64,000 nt of DNA from Okeania hirsuta. GTDB taxonomy: Bacteria > Cyanobacteriota > Cyanobacteriia > Cyanobacteriales > Microcoleaceae. The DNA is taken from positions 16,164 to 80,163 of the forward strand of contig NZ_RCBY01000008.1 in assembly GCF_003838195.1 (NCBI RefSeq), written 5' to 3'. Below the pieces are notes generated by a model that did not search any database, had not been told where the DNA came from, and saw only the letters and a program-made list of their open reading frames with translations. Below are positions 50,301 through 59,294 of the stretch, in pieces; position 1 is the stretch's first letter; the number at the start of each line of letters is the position of its first letter. The position numbers were made by a program, and so were the translations under genes.

Positions 50301-50685
50301 CGTTGATAAACTCTCCCTCTTCGTTACTAAAAAAAAGGTCGGTTTCCCACTCCTGATCTTTGACAATTTGCCAAAAGTAGAGCCGTATTGCACCAAAGTC
50401 GTAGAGATCAAAGTTGCCACTGGTAATAGCATCATTGGTTATTCTTAGAACTTGATGGGATTTGTCTAGATAATCTAGAACGTGCTGCTGAATACGAGTG
50501 CTAATTTCCAAAGTTAACTTACTCGCCAAAGTCTCAACAGATTGGCGTCCATTAGTAAAAGAAAAATATCCCACTAATCCCACAGCAGTAACAATTTGTA
50601 GAATAAAAGGGACAATGAGGACAGTTTTTAGAGGAAATCGACTAAACATTTTGCCTAGTGTGAGAGATAGAGGTCTAAATAACAT
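47305..50685 (-). CDS. dCache-HAMP-histidine kinase-receiver-adenylate cyclase (copy 2)
   Basis: Encodes 1126 residues. TM1 17-43; dCache sensor 44-355 (HIRPWYRAA about 175); TM2 about 356-382; HAMP 383-432; HisKA with phospho-acceptor His456 in SHELRTP; HATPase_c 560-678 with [17 protein letters not shown] and GGTGLGLA; receiver 716-830 (Asp721-Asp722, Asp766, Lys818); class III cyclase 870-1045 with metal Asp878 (FSDIRSF) and Asp922, Lys918 and Asp990 consistent with ATP as substrate, Asn993 and Arg997 catalytic; a TPR-like end. It should turn an extracellular signal into cAMP. An in-frame extension resembling the copy 1 start ([11 protein letters not shown]) precedes MLFRPLS but lacks an ATG. 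Confidence 0.93.
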   Translation of the reverse strand: MLFRPLSLTLGKMFSRFPLKTVLIVPFILQIVTAVGLVGYFSFTNGRQSVETLASKLTLEISTRIQQHVLDYLDKSHQVLRITNDAITSGNFDLYDFGAIRLYFWQIVKDQEWETDLFFSNEEGEFINVDINPESGDIVLRILTTATQPLRETYLLDERANISKLLKIRKYDPHIRPWYRAAEKIGEPTWSSIYPSFSDKNTSLDIAAVKPIFDSDDNLIGVLGNETRLTEMTQFLNNLKISPNGKSFIMEHSGNLIASSEDIEPFVITKINGERNIERLHAFDSNNVVVSATATHLEKMFGSLEKVNRSKQFSFLINKKWYYASVIPVKDGRGIDWLVVVVVPESDFMEKIDANTRTTILLSITALIIAILVGIFTAYWITRPILQVNSAAKKIAEGKWENQLDIDRGDEVGELAQSFNRMATQLKNSFETLEAKNQELKKLDRIKDEFLANTSHELRTPLNGIIGIGEFLLGEPTQNINTTITSNLTMIVSSARRLSTLVNDILDFSQIRYNRLELQIKAVDVFVVVETVVTLNLLISKNKNLQLINAIPKNLPPVSADENRLQQILYNLIGNALKFTDSGKVEISAALITNNYNSQAFQEMIITVSDTGIGIPSDKLESIFKYFEQGEGSTARKYGGTGLGLAVTKQLVELHGGKIWVQSQFGVGSSFSFTLPISEKYVADPLNISVSRVNDIVETSPNIEPYENHLADGDFHILVVDDEPINVQVLTNHLTANKYQITQALNGKEALDAVAKHQNFDLILLDVMMPNMSGYEVCAKIRETYPAENLPILMLTAKNQVADLVMGFQFGANDYLTKPFAKDELLTRIKTHIQLSKITNSYERFVPHEYVKLLSKESIINVKLGDRVSKEMAIFFSDIRSFTTISEQMTSQETFAFVNGYLQQVCPEIRDRHGLIIKFMGDGIMAVFPDGADDAVETAIAQLKKLQEYNQTLKAEDFPPIKIGIGIHWGHMMVGIVGEEGRMSGDALSDNVNLTARLEGLTKFYGVSLLISESAFNCLKNPQKYQIRFLDRASVKGRDEPINVYEVLDGEVDSVRELKLKTQVDFSLGLEYYRLGELVSAKDYFEKVLAVNSSDKTAQVYLERIDELMVNGVPKNWNGVWAFTQK

Positions 50686-50887
50686 AAAAGCTTTAGGTTT
50701 ATTTCTAATATATCTCTGAACTTGAATTTGGTTGCTAATTTAAAAAAAAGAATGTTACAAATTATAGGGAACAATTAATAATTAATAATTAATTATTAAT
50801 TATTAGGGCTTACTGATTAAAATTCAAAGCATTTATAGATAAAGGTTTTAGCTTTTTTAAGTATCAAAAAATGCGAGGTTTTAAGTG

Positions 50888-51037
50888 GTAATATCATGTT
50901 CCCCTTGCAGGGGAGCTGCGCTAACGGATAATCAGTTATAAAAAAAATTTATCCCTTTCAACCTTTTCTTCCCTTCTGCCTTCTGCCTTCTGCCTTCCTT
51001 CCTCCAAAGTGTAAGTATTCAACCGAACATTATATAA
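50888..51037. repeat. MITE-like element, family H
   Basis: TAATATCATGTTCC at the left, ATTCAACCGAACATTATATA at the right; GTGTAAGTATTC and a CTTCTGC heptamer tract inside match the 61342-61480 copy in inverse orientation. About 150 bp. Confidence 0.55.
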
Positions 51038-51191
51038 TGGTTCAAAAATGAGCGGATTTTGGTCAAGATTTGGGCAGAAAAATCATTCTGACAAAACTTA
51101 GCTCCTACCTCCTCGCATTCCCCTAACTCCTGTCTTCTGTTTCCTGTATCCTGTCTCCTACCCCTACTAAAAGACTTTCCATACGCAAACC

Positions 51192-51385
51192 CTAATTAGG
51201 GCTTGCTGATTAAATCTCAAAGCATTTATAGATAAAAGTTTTAGCCTTTTTATATCTGGAAAAAATACCTAGCTTTCAACTCTTTATGCTCAAAAAGGTG
51301 CGCATTTTGGGCAGGAGGGTAGCCCAAAAATTATTTCCCTACTCCCCCGCTCCCCCTACTCCCTACTCCCTACTCCCTACTCCCT
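51192..51385. repeat. Duplicated intergenic block of the cyclase array, copy b
   Basis: Same blocks as 46980-47300: AGGGCTTGCTGATTAAA, AAAGTTTTAGCCTTTTTATA, CTTTATGCTCAAAAAGGTGC, GCATTTTGGGCAGGAGGGTA, followed by TCCCTAC heptamers leading into the stop of copy 3. Confidence 0.65.
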
Positions 51386-54300
51386 TTACTTCTGAGTAAA
51401 TGCCCAAACCCCATCCCAGTTTTTGGGCACACCAGTTACAGTTAATTTATCAATTCTTTCTAGATAAAGTTGAGCTGTTTTATCTGAATAATTAACGGCT
51501 AATACTTTCTCAAAATAATATTTGGCAGTAACAAAATCTCCTAAACGATAAAACTCTATACCCAATGCAAAATCTGCTTGAGTTTTTAATTTTAATTCTC
51601 GTACATAATCAATTTCTCCATCTAGAACTTCATAAACATTAATAGCTTTATGTCTACCTTTTACAGATGCACGGTCTAAAAATCTAATTTGATATTTTTC
51701 TGTATCTTTCAAACCCTGAAAAGCTGATTCAGAAATTAATAAAGAAACTCCGTAATATTTAGTTAAACTTTCCAAACGAGCTGTCAAATTCACATGATCG
51801 GAAAGTGCATCTCCTGACATTCGATTTGGCTCTCCCACAATACCAACCATGATAAAACCTACATGGATGCCAATTCCTACCTGAATTGGGGGTAAACCTT
51901 CTGCTTGTTGAATCTGATTATATTCTTGTAATTTCCGAAGTTTACCAATAGCAGCTTGCACAGCATCATCAGTGCCATCAGGAAATACTGCCATAATGCC
52001 ATCTCCCATAAACTTAATAATTAAACCATTCCGGTCGCGAATTTCTGGGGAAACTTCTTGTAAATAACCATTGACAAAAGCAAAAGTTTCTTGAGGTGTC
52101 ATGTTTTCAGATATAGTAGTGAAAGAGCGAATATCAGAAAATAAAATTGCCATTTCCTTACTCACACGATCCCCTAATTTCACATCAAGAATATTTTCTT
52201 TTGATAGTAATTTTACATATTCGTGAGGGACAAAACGTTCATAGGAATTAGTAATTTTTGATAATTGAATGTGAGTTTTAATCCGAGCTAATAATTCATC
52301 TTTAGCAAAAGGTTTAGTTAGATAATCATTAGCACCAAATTGGAAACCCATGACTAAATCGGCGACTTGATTTTTAGCAGTTAACATTAGAATCGGTAAA
52401 CTTTGGGCAGGATATTTTTCCCTAATTTTAGCGCAGACTTCATAACCAGATATCTGAGGCATCATCACATCTAGCAAAATCAGATCGATATTCTGATTAG
52501 TATCTAAAGCAGCTAAAGCTTCTTTTCCATTTAATGCTTGAGTAACTTGATAGTTATTGGCTTTTAAGTAGTTACTTAAAACTTGAATGTTTATAGGTTC
52601 ATCATCAACAATTAAAATTTGAAAGTTACTATTAGCAATATCAGTCTTAAGAGGAGTAATTTCTTGAGGTTTTTCTACTAGATCTACAAAATAACGAATA
52701 CTATTGACGGTGGAAATAATGGAGGTTTCTGCTACAGATTCTTGTGAAATTGGTAGGGTAAAGTAAAATCGGGAACCAACACCAACTTCAGACTCCACCC
52801 AGATATGACCGCCGTGGAGTTCGACTAATTGTTTCGTGACTGCTAACCCTAAACCTGTACCCCCATATTTTCTAGCTGTGGAACCTTCTGCTTGTTCAAA
52901 AGAGTTAAAGATGCGGTCTAGTCGATCGCCAGGAATACCGATACCAGTATCCGAGACGGCGATCGTCAGTTGTGGAGATGGTTCTATATTTTGACTGGAG
53001 TATTCTGGGGCTAGAATTTGCTGATGGGGGTTTCTAGAATTGCGACTAATTACTTCTGCCCAAATTTCGACTTGACCAGACTCCGTAAATTTAATAGCAT
53101 TGCCAATTAAGTTATAGAGAATTTGTTGTAAACGATTTTCATCAGCACGGACGGGGGGTAAGTCTTTAGGAATGTTATTAACTAACTGTAGATGTTTATT
53201 TTTGCTGACCACAAATTTATTTAAGCTAACTACTGTCTCTACTACCCCATAAATATTAATAGCTCTAATTTGTAATTCTAATGTATGGTGTCTGATTTTA
53301 GAGAAGTCAAGAATATCGTTGACAAGATTAGATAGACGACGAGCACTAGAAACTATCATGCTTAAGTTAGATCTAGTAAGTGAATTTAGCTGGGATTTAT
53401 CTCCTTCTAAAAGAAATTCGCCAATACCAATAATCCCATTAAGTGGGGTACGGAGTTCGTGAGAGGTGTTAGCTAAAAATTCGTCTTTGAGGCGGTCTAG
53501 TTGTTTGAGTTGTTCATTTTTTGCCTCTAAGGTTTCAAAGGAATTTTTGAGTTGGTTAGCCATCAGATTAAAAGAGTTGGCGAGTTCACCTACTTCGTCA
53601 CGACGATGAATATTGAGGGTGTTTTCCCATTGACCTTCAGCAATTTTTTTCGCAGCAGAATTAATTTGTAAAATCGGTTGAGTAACCCAGTGAGTAGTGA
53701 CTATTCCTACCAATATAGCTATAGTCAAAGCACCAAAACTTAATAAAATAGTAGTCTTGGTGTTGGCGTTGATTTGTGCCATGAAGTCATTTTCAGGAAC
53801 GACCACAACCACTAACCAATCAATACCTTTACCATCTTTAATTGGCATGACTCTGGTATAGTACCAAGCTCCATCAATTAGAAATTTAAGTTGTTGATCG
53901 CTATTAATTTTTTTTAAATCACCAAAATGTTGTTGCAGTTGCTCGACAGTTGCACTTATTGTGGGGTTATTACTTTCGATCGCAGGTAGACGTTGGATCT
54001 TGCGCTTTTTGTCCTCTTCAGTAATAATAAATGGTGTCTGAATTTGAGAACTAACTACTAAATCTCCCGACCGCTCCATAATAAAACTCTGTCCACTAGC
54101 GCTGATATATAAGTTACTCAGGAAATTTGTGACCTGCACGAGGGTTGTTTTATTTGAAAGAACTCCCACAAACTGCCCACTTGAGTTGAAAATAGGTCTG
54201 ACTGCTGATATGTCTAAGGAAGTATTTTCACGGGAAAAGGAGGCAAAAATTGGACTCCAGGTTGGTTCACCTAACTGCTTTGCTGCTTTATACCATGGGC

Positions 54301-54787
54301 GATCGCGAGGATCGTAAGCTTTTCCTTTTAAATATTCGCTGATGTTACCCTCATTATTAAGTAAGTAAGTTTCCCGAATAGGTTGAGTTGCGATGTTACG
54401 AATTTTAAAAAGAATATCTCCATCTTCTAAACGTTCAACCCCGATAAATTCTCCTTCTTCATTGCCCAAGAAAACATAATCCTCTAAATCTTTTTCTTTT
54501 ACCACTTGCCAAAAGTAAAGTCTCAGACCAGCAAAATCATCAACATCCAAATTTTCACTTTCTATGGCATAATTGGTTACTCTTAAAACTTGATGAGATT
54601 TATTTAGATATCCTAAAACGTGCTGTTCAATACCACTGCTAATTTTTTGGGTTAACTGGTTAGCAAGGTTATCAACGGTTTGTCGCCCATTGATCAAAGA
54701 AAAATATCCCACTAATCCCACAGCACCAAAGATTTGTAGAACAAAAGGGACAATGAGGACTGTTTTCAGGGGAAATTTGCTAAACAT
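51386..54787 (-). CDS. dCache-HAMP-histidine kinase-receiver-adenylate cyclase (copy 3)
   Basis: Encodes 1133 residues with the same domain order as copy 2: TM1, dCache (DRPWYKAAKQLG), TM2, HAMP, HisKA (SHELRTP), HATPase_c ([25 protein letters not shown]), receiver (LIVDDEPIN, LLDVMMP, TKPF), class III cyclase ([28 protein letters not shown]) and TPR-like end. All catalytic residues look intact. The start is abnormal: homology to copies 1 and 2 extends about ten codons upstream of the ATG (LLSFNLGK versus PLSLTLGK) to a TAG that is the stop of the tnpB gene. So an IS terminus has replaced the original start, and the protein now begins at the internal Met of GKMF. Confidence 0.92.
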   Translation of the reverse strand: MFSKFPLKTVLIVPFVLQIFGAVGLVGYFSLINGRQTVDNLANQLTQKISSGIEQHVLGYLNKSHQVLRVTNYAIESENLDVDDFAGLRLYFWQVVKEKDLEDYVFLGNEEGEFIGVERLEDGDILFKIRNIATQPIRETYLLNNEGNISEYLKGKAYDPRDRPWYKAAKQLGEPTWSPIFASFSRENTSLDISAVRPIFNSSGQFVGVLSNKTTLVQVTNFLSNLYISASGQSFIMERSGDLVVSSQIQTPFIITEEDKKRKIQRLPAIESNNPTISATVEQLQQHFGDLKKINSDQQLKFLIDGAWYYTRVMPIKDGKGIDWLVVVVVPENDFMAQINANTKTTILLSFGALTIAILVGIVTTHWVTQPILQINSAAKKIAEGQWENTLNIHRRDEVGELANSFNLMANQLKNSFETLEAKNEQLKQLDRLKDEFLANTSHELRTPLNGIIGIGEFLLEGDKSQLNSLTRSNLSMIVSSARRLSNLVNDILDFSKIRHHTLELQIRAINIYGVVETVVSLNKFVVSKNKHLQLVNNIPKDLPPVRADENRLQQILYNLIGNAIKFTESGQVEIWAEVISRNSRNPHQQILAPEYSSQNIEPSPQLTIAVSDTGIGIPGDRLDRIFNSFEQAEGSTARKYGGTGLGLAVTKQLVELHGGHIWVESEVGVGSRFYFTLPISQESVAETSIISTVNSIRYFVDLVEKPQEITPLKTDIANSNFQILIVDDEPINIQVLSNYLKANNYQVTQALNGKEALAALDTNQNIDLILLDVMMPQISGYEVCAKIREKYPAQSLPILMLTAKNQVADLVMGFQFGANDYLTKPFAKDELLARIKTHIQLSKITNSYERFVPHEYVKLLSKENILDVKLGDRVSKEMAILFSDIRSFTTISENMTPQETFAFVNGYLQEVSPEIRDRNGLIIKFMGDGIMAVFPDGTDDAVQAAIGKLRKLQEYNQIQQAEGLPPIQVGIGIHVGFIMVGIVGEPNRMSGDALSDHVNLTARLESLTKYYGVSLLISESAFQGLKDTEKYQIRFLDRASVKGRHKAINVYEVLDGEIDYVRELKLKTQADFALGIEFYRLGDFVTAKYYFEKVLAVNYSDKTAQLYLERIDKLTVTGVPKNWDGVWAFTQK

Positions 54788-54817
54788 TTTGCCCAGGTTA
54801 AAGGATAGAAGTGTGAA

Positions 54818-56164
54818 CTACCCAATGCTATAGCTATTGCTATAGGATAGGTTTCCATCTTCGCTGGGAATAGCATCTAACAAAACTGATGTTTTGCCAG
54901 GTGACTTACATTCCCTCAGATTGGCAGTAGAGCTAATTCCTAACTCCTGTTTTGAGTGCATTTGACATTTGTCGTGCAACGGCAAATTACGCACTCGCAA
55001 TATCCGCAAGGCTTCATTTTTGATATTGATTGCAGCATTAATTTCTCTATTATGGGTTGTATGACAATGCTCGCAAGTCCAATTTTTCACATTCAGAGAC
55101 AAACTACCAACTTGATTTAAACAAATATTACAAGTTTGTGAATAAGGCAAAAAACGATCGACTTCTATATAAATTCTTCCCTCTCTTTCTGCCTTATAAC
55201 TAAGCATTGTTTCAAACATTCCCCAAGCACCATCACCAATAGATGCAGCTAAATTATTGTGTCTTGGTGCGCTACCAAGTGCGTCTTTCGCTGAGGTTGG
55301 GTCACACCGCTTTTTTATAGCCAGATTTTCCACTGCAATTACTTGGTTTTCGTTGACTATCTTAAGGCAGCGCGTTGCGGGGGTTCCCCCCGTTGTAGCG
55401 ACTGCCGCGCGGGATAGCTTGTGTAGAAAATCTTCGCGGCATCTAGCTATTTTACCCTGTAATTTAGCTATTTTTATGCGTGCTTTATTTCGTGTATTAC
55501 TTCCTTTTTGTTTACGAGCTAATTTCTGCTGCTTCCGTTTGAGATTAAGAGTATATTTAGCAATATTTTTAGGATTTTGATATTTTGAACCATCTGATGT
55601 TATACAAAAATGAGTTAATCCTAAATCAATTCCTATTGCTTTTCCTTCTGCTAGTTTTTCAGGATTCACTAGATCATCTTCAACTAAAACAGAAACAAAA
55701 TATTTACCATCTGGATTCACAGAAACAGTTACAGTCTTGATTTCCCCTGAAAAATCTCTATGGCGACGATAATAAACTAATCCAATTTTAGGTAGTTTGA
55801 TATAGTTATCCTGAAATTCTACATTTTGAGGATAAGTAATAGATTGTCTACCTTTTTTAGACTTAAATTTTGGTAACTTCGCCTGTCTATCAAAGAAGTT
55901 TTTGTAAGCTGTAGACAAGTTTAATGCTACTACTTGGAGACACTGAGAATAAGTATCTGTTTTTAGCCATTCATGCTCTTTTTTAAGTTGAGGAAGCATT
56001 TTTTGAATAGCAGCTCTACTGAGACTTTTTCCAGTGTTTTTGTAGGTTTCATGGCATAAATTTAGTGAATAGTTCCAAAACCATCTACAACAACCAAAGC
56101 TCTTTGCTAAAGCCAATTGCTGTTCTGATGTTGGATATATTCTATACTTATATGCCTGATACAT
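54818..56164 (-). CDS. tnpB: TnpB-like RNA-guided nuclease homologue with two repeat-encoded insertions
   Basis: Encodes 448 residues. N-terminal HTH_OrfB-like part (MYQAYKYRIYPTSEQQ ... CCRWFWNYSLN), RuvC-like core with Asp180 (GIDLGLTHF), Glu279 (AVENLAIK) and a zinc ribbon (CNIC...CEHC, 345-367). The third acidic residue, normally Asp in RDINAA, is Glu374 (HNREINAA). Two segments missing from ordinary relatives, about 252-267 and 285-302, coincide with GC-rich repeats B and A; the second follows directly on the catalytic Glu. TnpB normally cuts DNA guided by a right-end RNA. The altered residue and insertions suggest weak or no cleavage (inference). The gene is co-oriented and in frame with cyclase copy 3, whose start lies 30 bases past its stop. 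Confidence 0.88.
   Translation of the reverse strand: MYQAYKYRIYPTSEQQLALAKSFGCCRWFWNYSLNLCHETYKNTGKSLSRAAIQKMLPQLKKEHEWLKTDTYSQCLQVVALNLSTAYKNFFDRQAKLPKFKSKKGRQSITYPQNVEFQDNYIKLPKIGLVYYRRHRDFSGEIKTVTVSVNPDGKYFVSVLVEDDLVNPEKLAEGKAIGIDLGLTHFCITSDGSKYQNPKNIAKYTLNLKRKQQKLARKQKGSNTRNKARIKIAKLQGKIARCREDFLHKLSRAAVATTGGTPATRCLKIVNENQVIAVENLAIKKRCDPTSAKDALGSAPRHNNLAASIGDGAWGMFETMLSYKAEREGRIYIEVDRFLPYSQTCNICLNQVGSLSLNVKNWTCEHCHTTHNREINAAINIKNEALRILRVRNLPLHDKCQMHSKQELGISSTANLRECKSPGKTSVLLDAIPSEDGNLSYSNSYSIG
55256..55316. repeat. Family A GC-rich repeat inside tnpB
   Basis: TGTCTTGGTGCGCTACCAAG ... GGTTGGGTCACACCGC. Encodes the extra residues KRCDPTSAKDALGSAPRH between LAIK and NNLAAS, without breaking the frame. 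Related to 35641-35700. Confidence 0.65.
55356..55416. repeat. Family B palindromic repeat inside tnpB
   Basis: Imperfect palindrome: CTATC ... GGCAGCGCGTTGCGGGGG / TTCCCCCCGTTGTAGC, GACTGCC ... GATAG. Encodes the extra residues AAVATTGGTPATRC in frame. Strongly GC-rich against an AT-rich gene. This sequence type is recognised by eye only; other copies were not found in the window. Confidence 0.6.
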
Positions 56165-56222
56165 TTATCACTTATCTATAACAATGATAAAATTTTAGCA
56201 TATATTTTTATGTACCTACAAC

Positions 56223-56321
56223 TATAGCGCTACGCAAATACGCTGTTGACATTCCTCTGTTCACTATTCCCACCAAAGTTTAAAGTTTATTGTCAAATGC
56301 CAAAAGACGTAGTGCTATATA
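56223..56321. repeat. MITE-like element, family K
   Basis: TATAGCGCTACGCAAAT at the left and GACGTAGTGCTATAT at the right, about 99 bp. Confidence 0.6.
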
Positions 56322-56385
56322 TTGATTGTGATTAATACCTACACTAAAACTGCACTATGATGCAGAATTTATCACAACATCAAGT

Positions 56386-56539
56386 TATATCATGTCCGCT
56401 TGAATACTTATACTTTGGTGGAAGGAAGGCAGAGGGCAGCTATACTGCTATACTGTTTGCGTAGCATGACCTAGGAAAGGGTTTCTTTCAATTGAAACTT
56501 AATTCTATACACGCTCCGATGCTACCGGACATGATATTA
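56386..56539. repeat. MITE-like element, family H
   Basis: TATATCATGTCCGCTTGAAT at the left, CCGGACATGATATTA at the right, about 154 bp; it contains a family C-like TTTGCGTAGCATGACC motif. Confidence 0.65.
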
Positions 56540-56915
56540 AAAGTAATATGTTTAATCCAAAATTAAACACTAGCTTTCACAGGTAAAATGGCTTAAGCAA
56601 TTATACTGAAAAAAAATTAAAATTTCCACTTTGTATAGACTACTAATTAAAGTCGTGAATGAGGAAATTGTGTGAATATTCATCAAATTCATCCTCAGTT
56701 TTTTTGACTTTCCTCAAAAAAAGTGCTATTTAAAAGATTTCCAAAATTTAACTCTAAAGTATATAAACTTTTGACTATTTAATTTTGACTTTTGACTTTT
56801 ATCCCTGCATAACCATTAAAAAAATTGATCTTTAGTTTTGATCCCAGGAAAGTCTGTGTAAGAATGCTTATTAGTTTTGTCTACTTAATTAAGAATTATA
56901 AAGTAACCATAAATT

Positions 56916-59009
56916 ATGGAAGCACTTTATCAATATGCCTGGCTGATTCCATTATTGCCCCTACTTGGAGCAATGGTAGTTGGCCTGGGACTAATATCCT
57001 ATAGTCAAGCCACCAGTAATTTGCGACGGGGATCTGCAATATTCATTGTCTCCCTGTTGGGAACTGCAATGGTTCTCTCCTTTGGCATCCTCTGGAGTCA
57101 AATTAATGGCCATGAAACCTATACTCAAATGTTTGAGTGGGCAGCAGCAGGTGACTTTAAACTCAGTATGGGCTATACCATCGACCATCTGACTGCCCTA
57201 ATGTTAGTCATTGTAACTACTGTTGCCTTTTTGGTAATGGTCTATACAGATGGTTACATGGCTCACGACGCAGGTTATGTACGCTTTTATGCCTATCTGA
57301 GCTTATTTAGCTCCTCAATGTTAGGTCTAGTGGTCTCTCCAAACCTGGTCCAGGTCTATATCTTTTGGGAACTCGTGGGTGTATCTTCCTACCTACTAAT
57401 AGGTTTCTGGTACGACCGGAAAGCAGCAGCAGATGCTTGTCAAAAAGCTTTCGTTACCAACCGCGTCGGTGACTTTGGTCTGCTACTAGGGATGCTCGGA
57501 ATTTACTGGGCGACTGGTAGCTTTGAATTTGAGGTAATGGGCGTTCGCCTAGAACAACTGGTAGAAACAGGCGCTCTGAGTGCTGGTTTAGCTACTCTGT
57601 TTGGTGTTTTAGTCTTTTTAGGACCTGCGGCCAAGTCGGCTCAATTCCCATTGCACGTCTGGCTACCAGATGCCATGGAAGGTCCTACACCAATTTCTGC
57701 TTTAATCCATGCTGCGACAATGGTAGCTGCTGGAGTTTTCCTAGTTGCGCGGATGTATCCAGTATTTGAACATCTGCCAATAGTAATGAACATTATTGCT
57801 TGGACAGGAGCTTTCACGGCTTTTCTAGGAGCAACGATCGCCATTACTCAAAATGACATTAAAAAAGGTCTTGCCTATTCCACTATTTCCCAATTGGGAT
57901 ATATGGTCATGGCAATGGGTGTGGGAGCTTATAGCGCCGGACTATTTCACCTAATGACCCACGCTTATTTCAAAGCCATGTTGTTTTTGTGTTCCGGTTC
58001 AGTTATTCATGGTATGGAAGCTGTTGTCGGTCATAACCCAGTTTTGGCGCAAGATATGCGGTTAATGGGTGGACTGCGGAAATATATGCCTGTTACCTCT
58101 GCTTGCTTTTTAATTGGTACTCTGGCAATTTGTGGTATCCCTCCTTTTGCTGGTTTTTGGTCAAAGGATGAAATTCTGGGCAGTGCTTTTGGAGCAAACC
58201 CCGCTTTATGGTTGATCGGTTGGGCAACTGCTGGAATGACTGCTTTTTATATGTTCCGGATGTATTTCTCCACTTTTGAGGGAGAGTTCCGGGGTAATGA
58301 TGAGCAGATTAAACAGCAATTAATGGCTGCAAACTCTACAGGTGACAAGGTCGAGATGACCCCAGCGGTAGCTTTCGGACCTGGTGCAATGGACCCGAAA
58401 GAATTAGAACACGGCCATGATGACCATGACCACGACCACGACCACGGTCATCATAGTGACTCTCCCCATGAGTCTCCTATTAGCATGACTTTACCATTGA
58501 TGGTTTTAGCGATTCCTTCAATGATTATTGGTTTGTTAGGAACGCCTTTTGCTAATTATTTTGAGCAGTTTATTTATGCACCAGGAGAATCTTTGGCAGA
58601 GGTGCTAGAGGAATTAGCTGAGTTTGACCTGACTGAATTTTTGATTATGGCAGGTAACTCTGTTGGTATTGCTTTAATTGGCATTACCTTTGCTTCCCTG
58701 ATGTACTTGAGTCGTAAAATTGACCCTAGTGCGATCGCTGAAAAAATCAAACCTCTTTACAACTTCTCTCTCAACAAGTGGTATCTAGACGACCTCAACG
58801 ACAAGCTATTTGTTAGAGGTAGTCGTCGTCTAGCACGTCAAGTGTTGGAAGTAGATTACAAAGTAGTTGATGGAGCTGTTAACTTAACAGGTTTTATTAC
58901 TTTGTTGAGTGGGGAAGGTTTGAAATATTTAGAAAATGGTCGCGCTCAGTTCTATGCCCTAATTGTATTTGTGGCAGTTTTAGGCTTCGTTGTTTTCTCT
59001 GGAGTTTAG
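56916..59009 (+). CDS. ndhF: NADPH/ferredoxin-plastoquinone oxidoreductase subunit 5 (NdhF1)
   Basis: Encodes 697 residues with about 15-16 transmembrane helices. Family blocks: MEALYQYAWLIPLLPLLGA start, SPNLVQVYIFWELVGVSSYL, the antiporter-like core AAKSAQFPLHVWLPDAMEGP and ATMVAAGVFLVAR, with the functional Glu and Lys residues in these helices. The lateral-helix C-terminal region follows. It is the distal proton-pumping subunit of the NDH-1 complex in the thylakoid membrane (NDH-1L), used in respiration and cyclic electron flow. An unusual His/Asp-rich loop (about 498-515, alternating DHDHDHDH) could bind metal. ndhD follows 285 bp downstream on the same strand, the usual ndhF1-ndhD1 pairing. 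Confidence 0.97.
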   Translation: MEALYQYAWLIPLLPLLGAMVVGLGLISYSQATSNLRRGSAIFIVSLLGTAMVLSFGILWSQINGHETYTQMFEWAAAGDFKLSMGYTIDHLTALMLVIVTTVAFLVMVYTDGYMAHDAGYVRFYAYLSLFSSSMLGLVVSPNLVQVYIFWELVGVSSYLLIGFWYDRKAAADACQKAFVTNRVGDFGLLLGMLGIYWATGSFEFEVMGVRLEQLVETGALSAGLATLFGVLVFLGPAAKSAQFPLHVWLPDAMEGPTPISALIHAATMVAAGVFLVARMYPVFEHLPIVMNIIAWTGAFTAFLGATIAITQNDIKKGLAYSTISQLGYMVMAMGVGAYSAGLFHLMTHAYFKAMLFLCSGSVIHGMEAVVGHNPVLAQDMRLMGGLRKYMPVTSACFLIGTLAICGIPPFAGFWSKDEILGSAFGANPALWLIGWATAGMTAFYMFRMYFSTFEGEFRGNDEQIKQQLMAANSTGDKVEMTPAVAFGPGAMDPKELEHGHDDHDHDHDHGHHSDSPHESPISMTLPLMVLAIPSMIIGLLGTPFANYFEQFIYAPGESLAEVLEELAEFDLTEFLIMAGNSVGIALIGITFASLMYLSRKIDPSAIAEKIKPLYNFSLNKWYLDDLNDKLFVRGSRRLARQVLEVDYKVVDGAVNLTGFITLLSGEGLKYLENGRAQFYALIVFVAVLGFVVFSGV

Positions 59010-59030
59010 AGGGAACAGGGAACAGGCAGT

Positions 59031-59181
59031 GCTGTTTCACCCTCGATAGACACGGAGAAGCGGGGATGGAGGCTTTTAATTTACGATTAAAAGTTGGCTT
59101 TCCACCCAAAGAAGTAGAAATGCCCATAACTGTCTCCCCGTCAGGCTTTGAGAGAAACGCAAAAATTTAGAATGAAACAGC
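59031..59181. repeat. Inverted-repeat element between ndhF and ndhD
   Basis: GCTGTTTCA at 59031-59039 and TGAAACAGC at 59173-59181 form perfect 9-bp inverted ends, about 151 bp. GGAACAG heptamers flank it on both sides (about 59010-59026 and 59189-59202), perhaps a duplication made on insertion. No coding capacity. Confidence 0.5.
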
Positions 59182-59294
59182 CCTGAAGGAACAGGGAACA
59201 GAAAATTAAGAATTGCGAGTAGTATTTTTTCTTCTTCCTTCTTCCTTCTTACTTCTTCCTTCTTCAAACATTTTAAAAGTGAGATTTGATATTT

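Larger units (their letters stand above)
54815..56164 (-). mobile_element. IS200/IS605-type (IS1341-like) element, tnpB only
   Basis: The tnpB gene and its 3' terminus, which ends GGGTAGTTC (GAACTACCC at 54815-54823 on the plus strand). A palindrome CTATAGC...GCTATAG lies just inside the end. The same terminal GGGTAGTTC closes the partial element at 63948-64000. No tnpA is present, so it could only move with help from elsewhere. The 5' (left) boundary beyond 56164 is not clear; a family K repeat begins at 56223. Confidence 0.65.
56165..56915. other. Intergenic region between tnpB and ndhF
   Basis: Divergent spacer of about 750 bp. Contains a family K element (56223-56321) and a family H element (56386-56539). 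The remaining 370 bp before ndhF are AT-rich and should contain the ndhF-ndhD promoter; no clear box could be picked out. Confidence 0.5.

Noticed and set aside
47305..54787. Several plus-strand frames of 62-136 codons opposite the cyclase genes
   Set aside because: They recur at the same positions opposite homologous parts of the paralogues and have no independent support.
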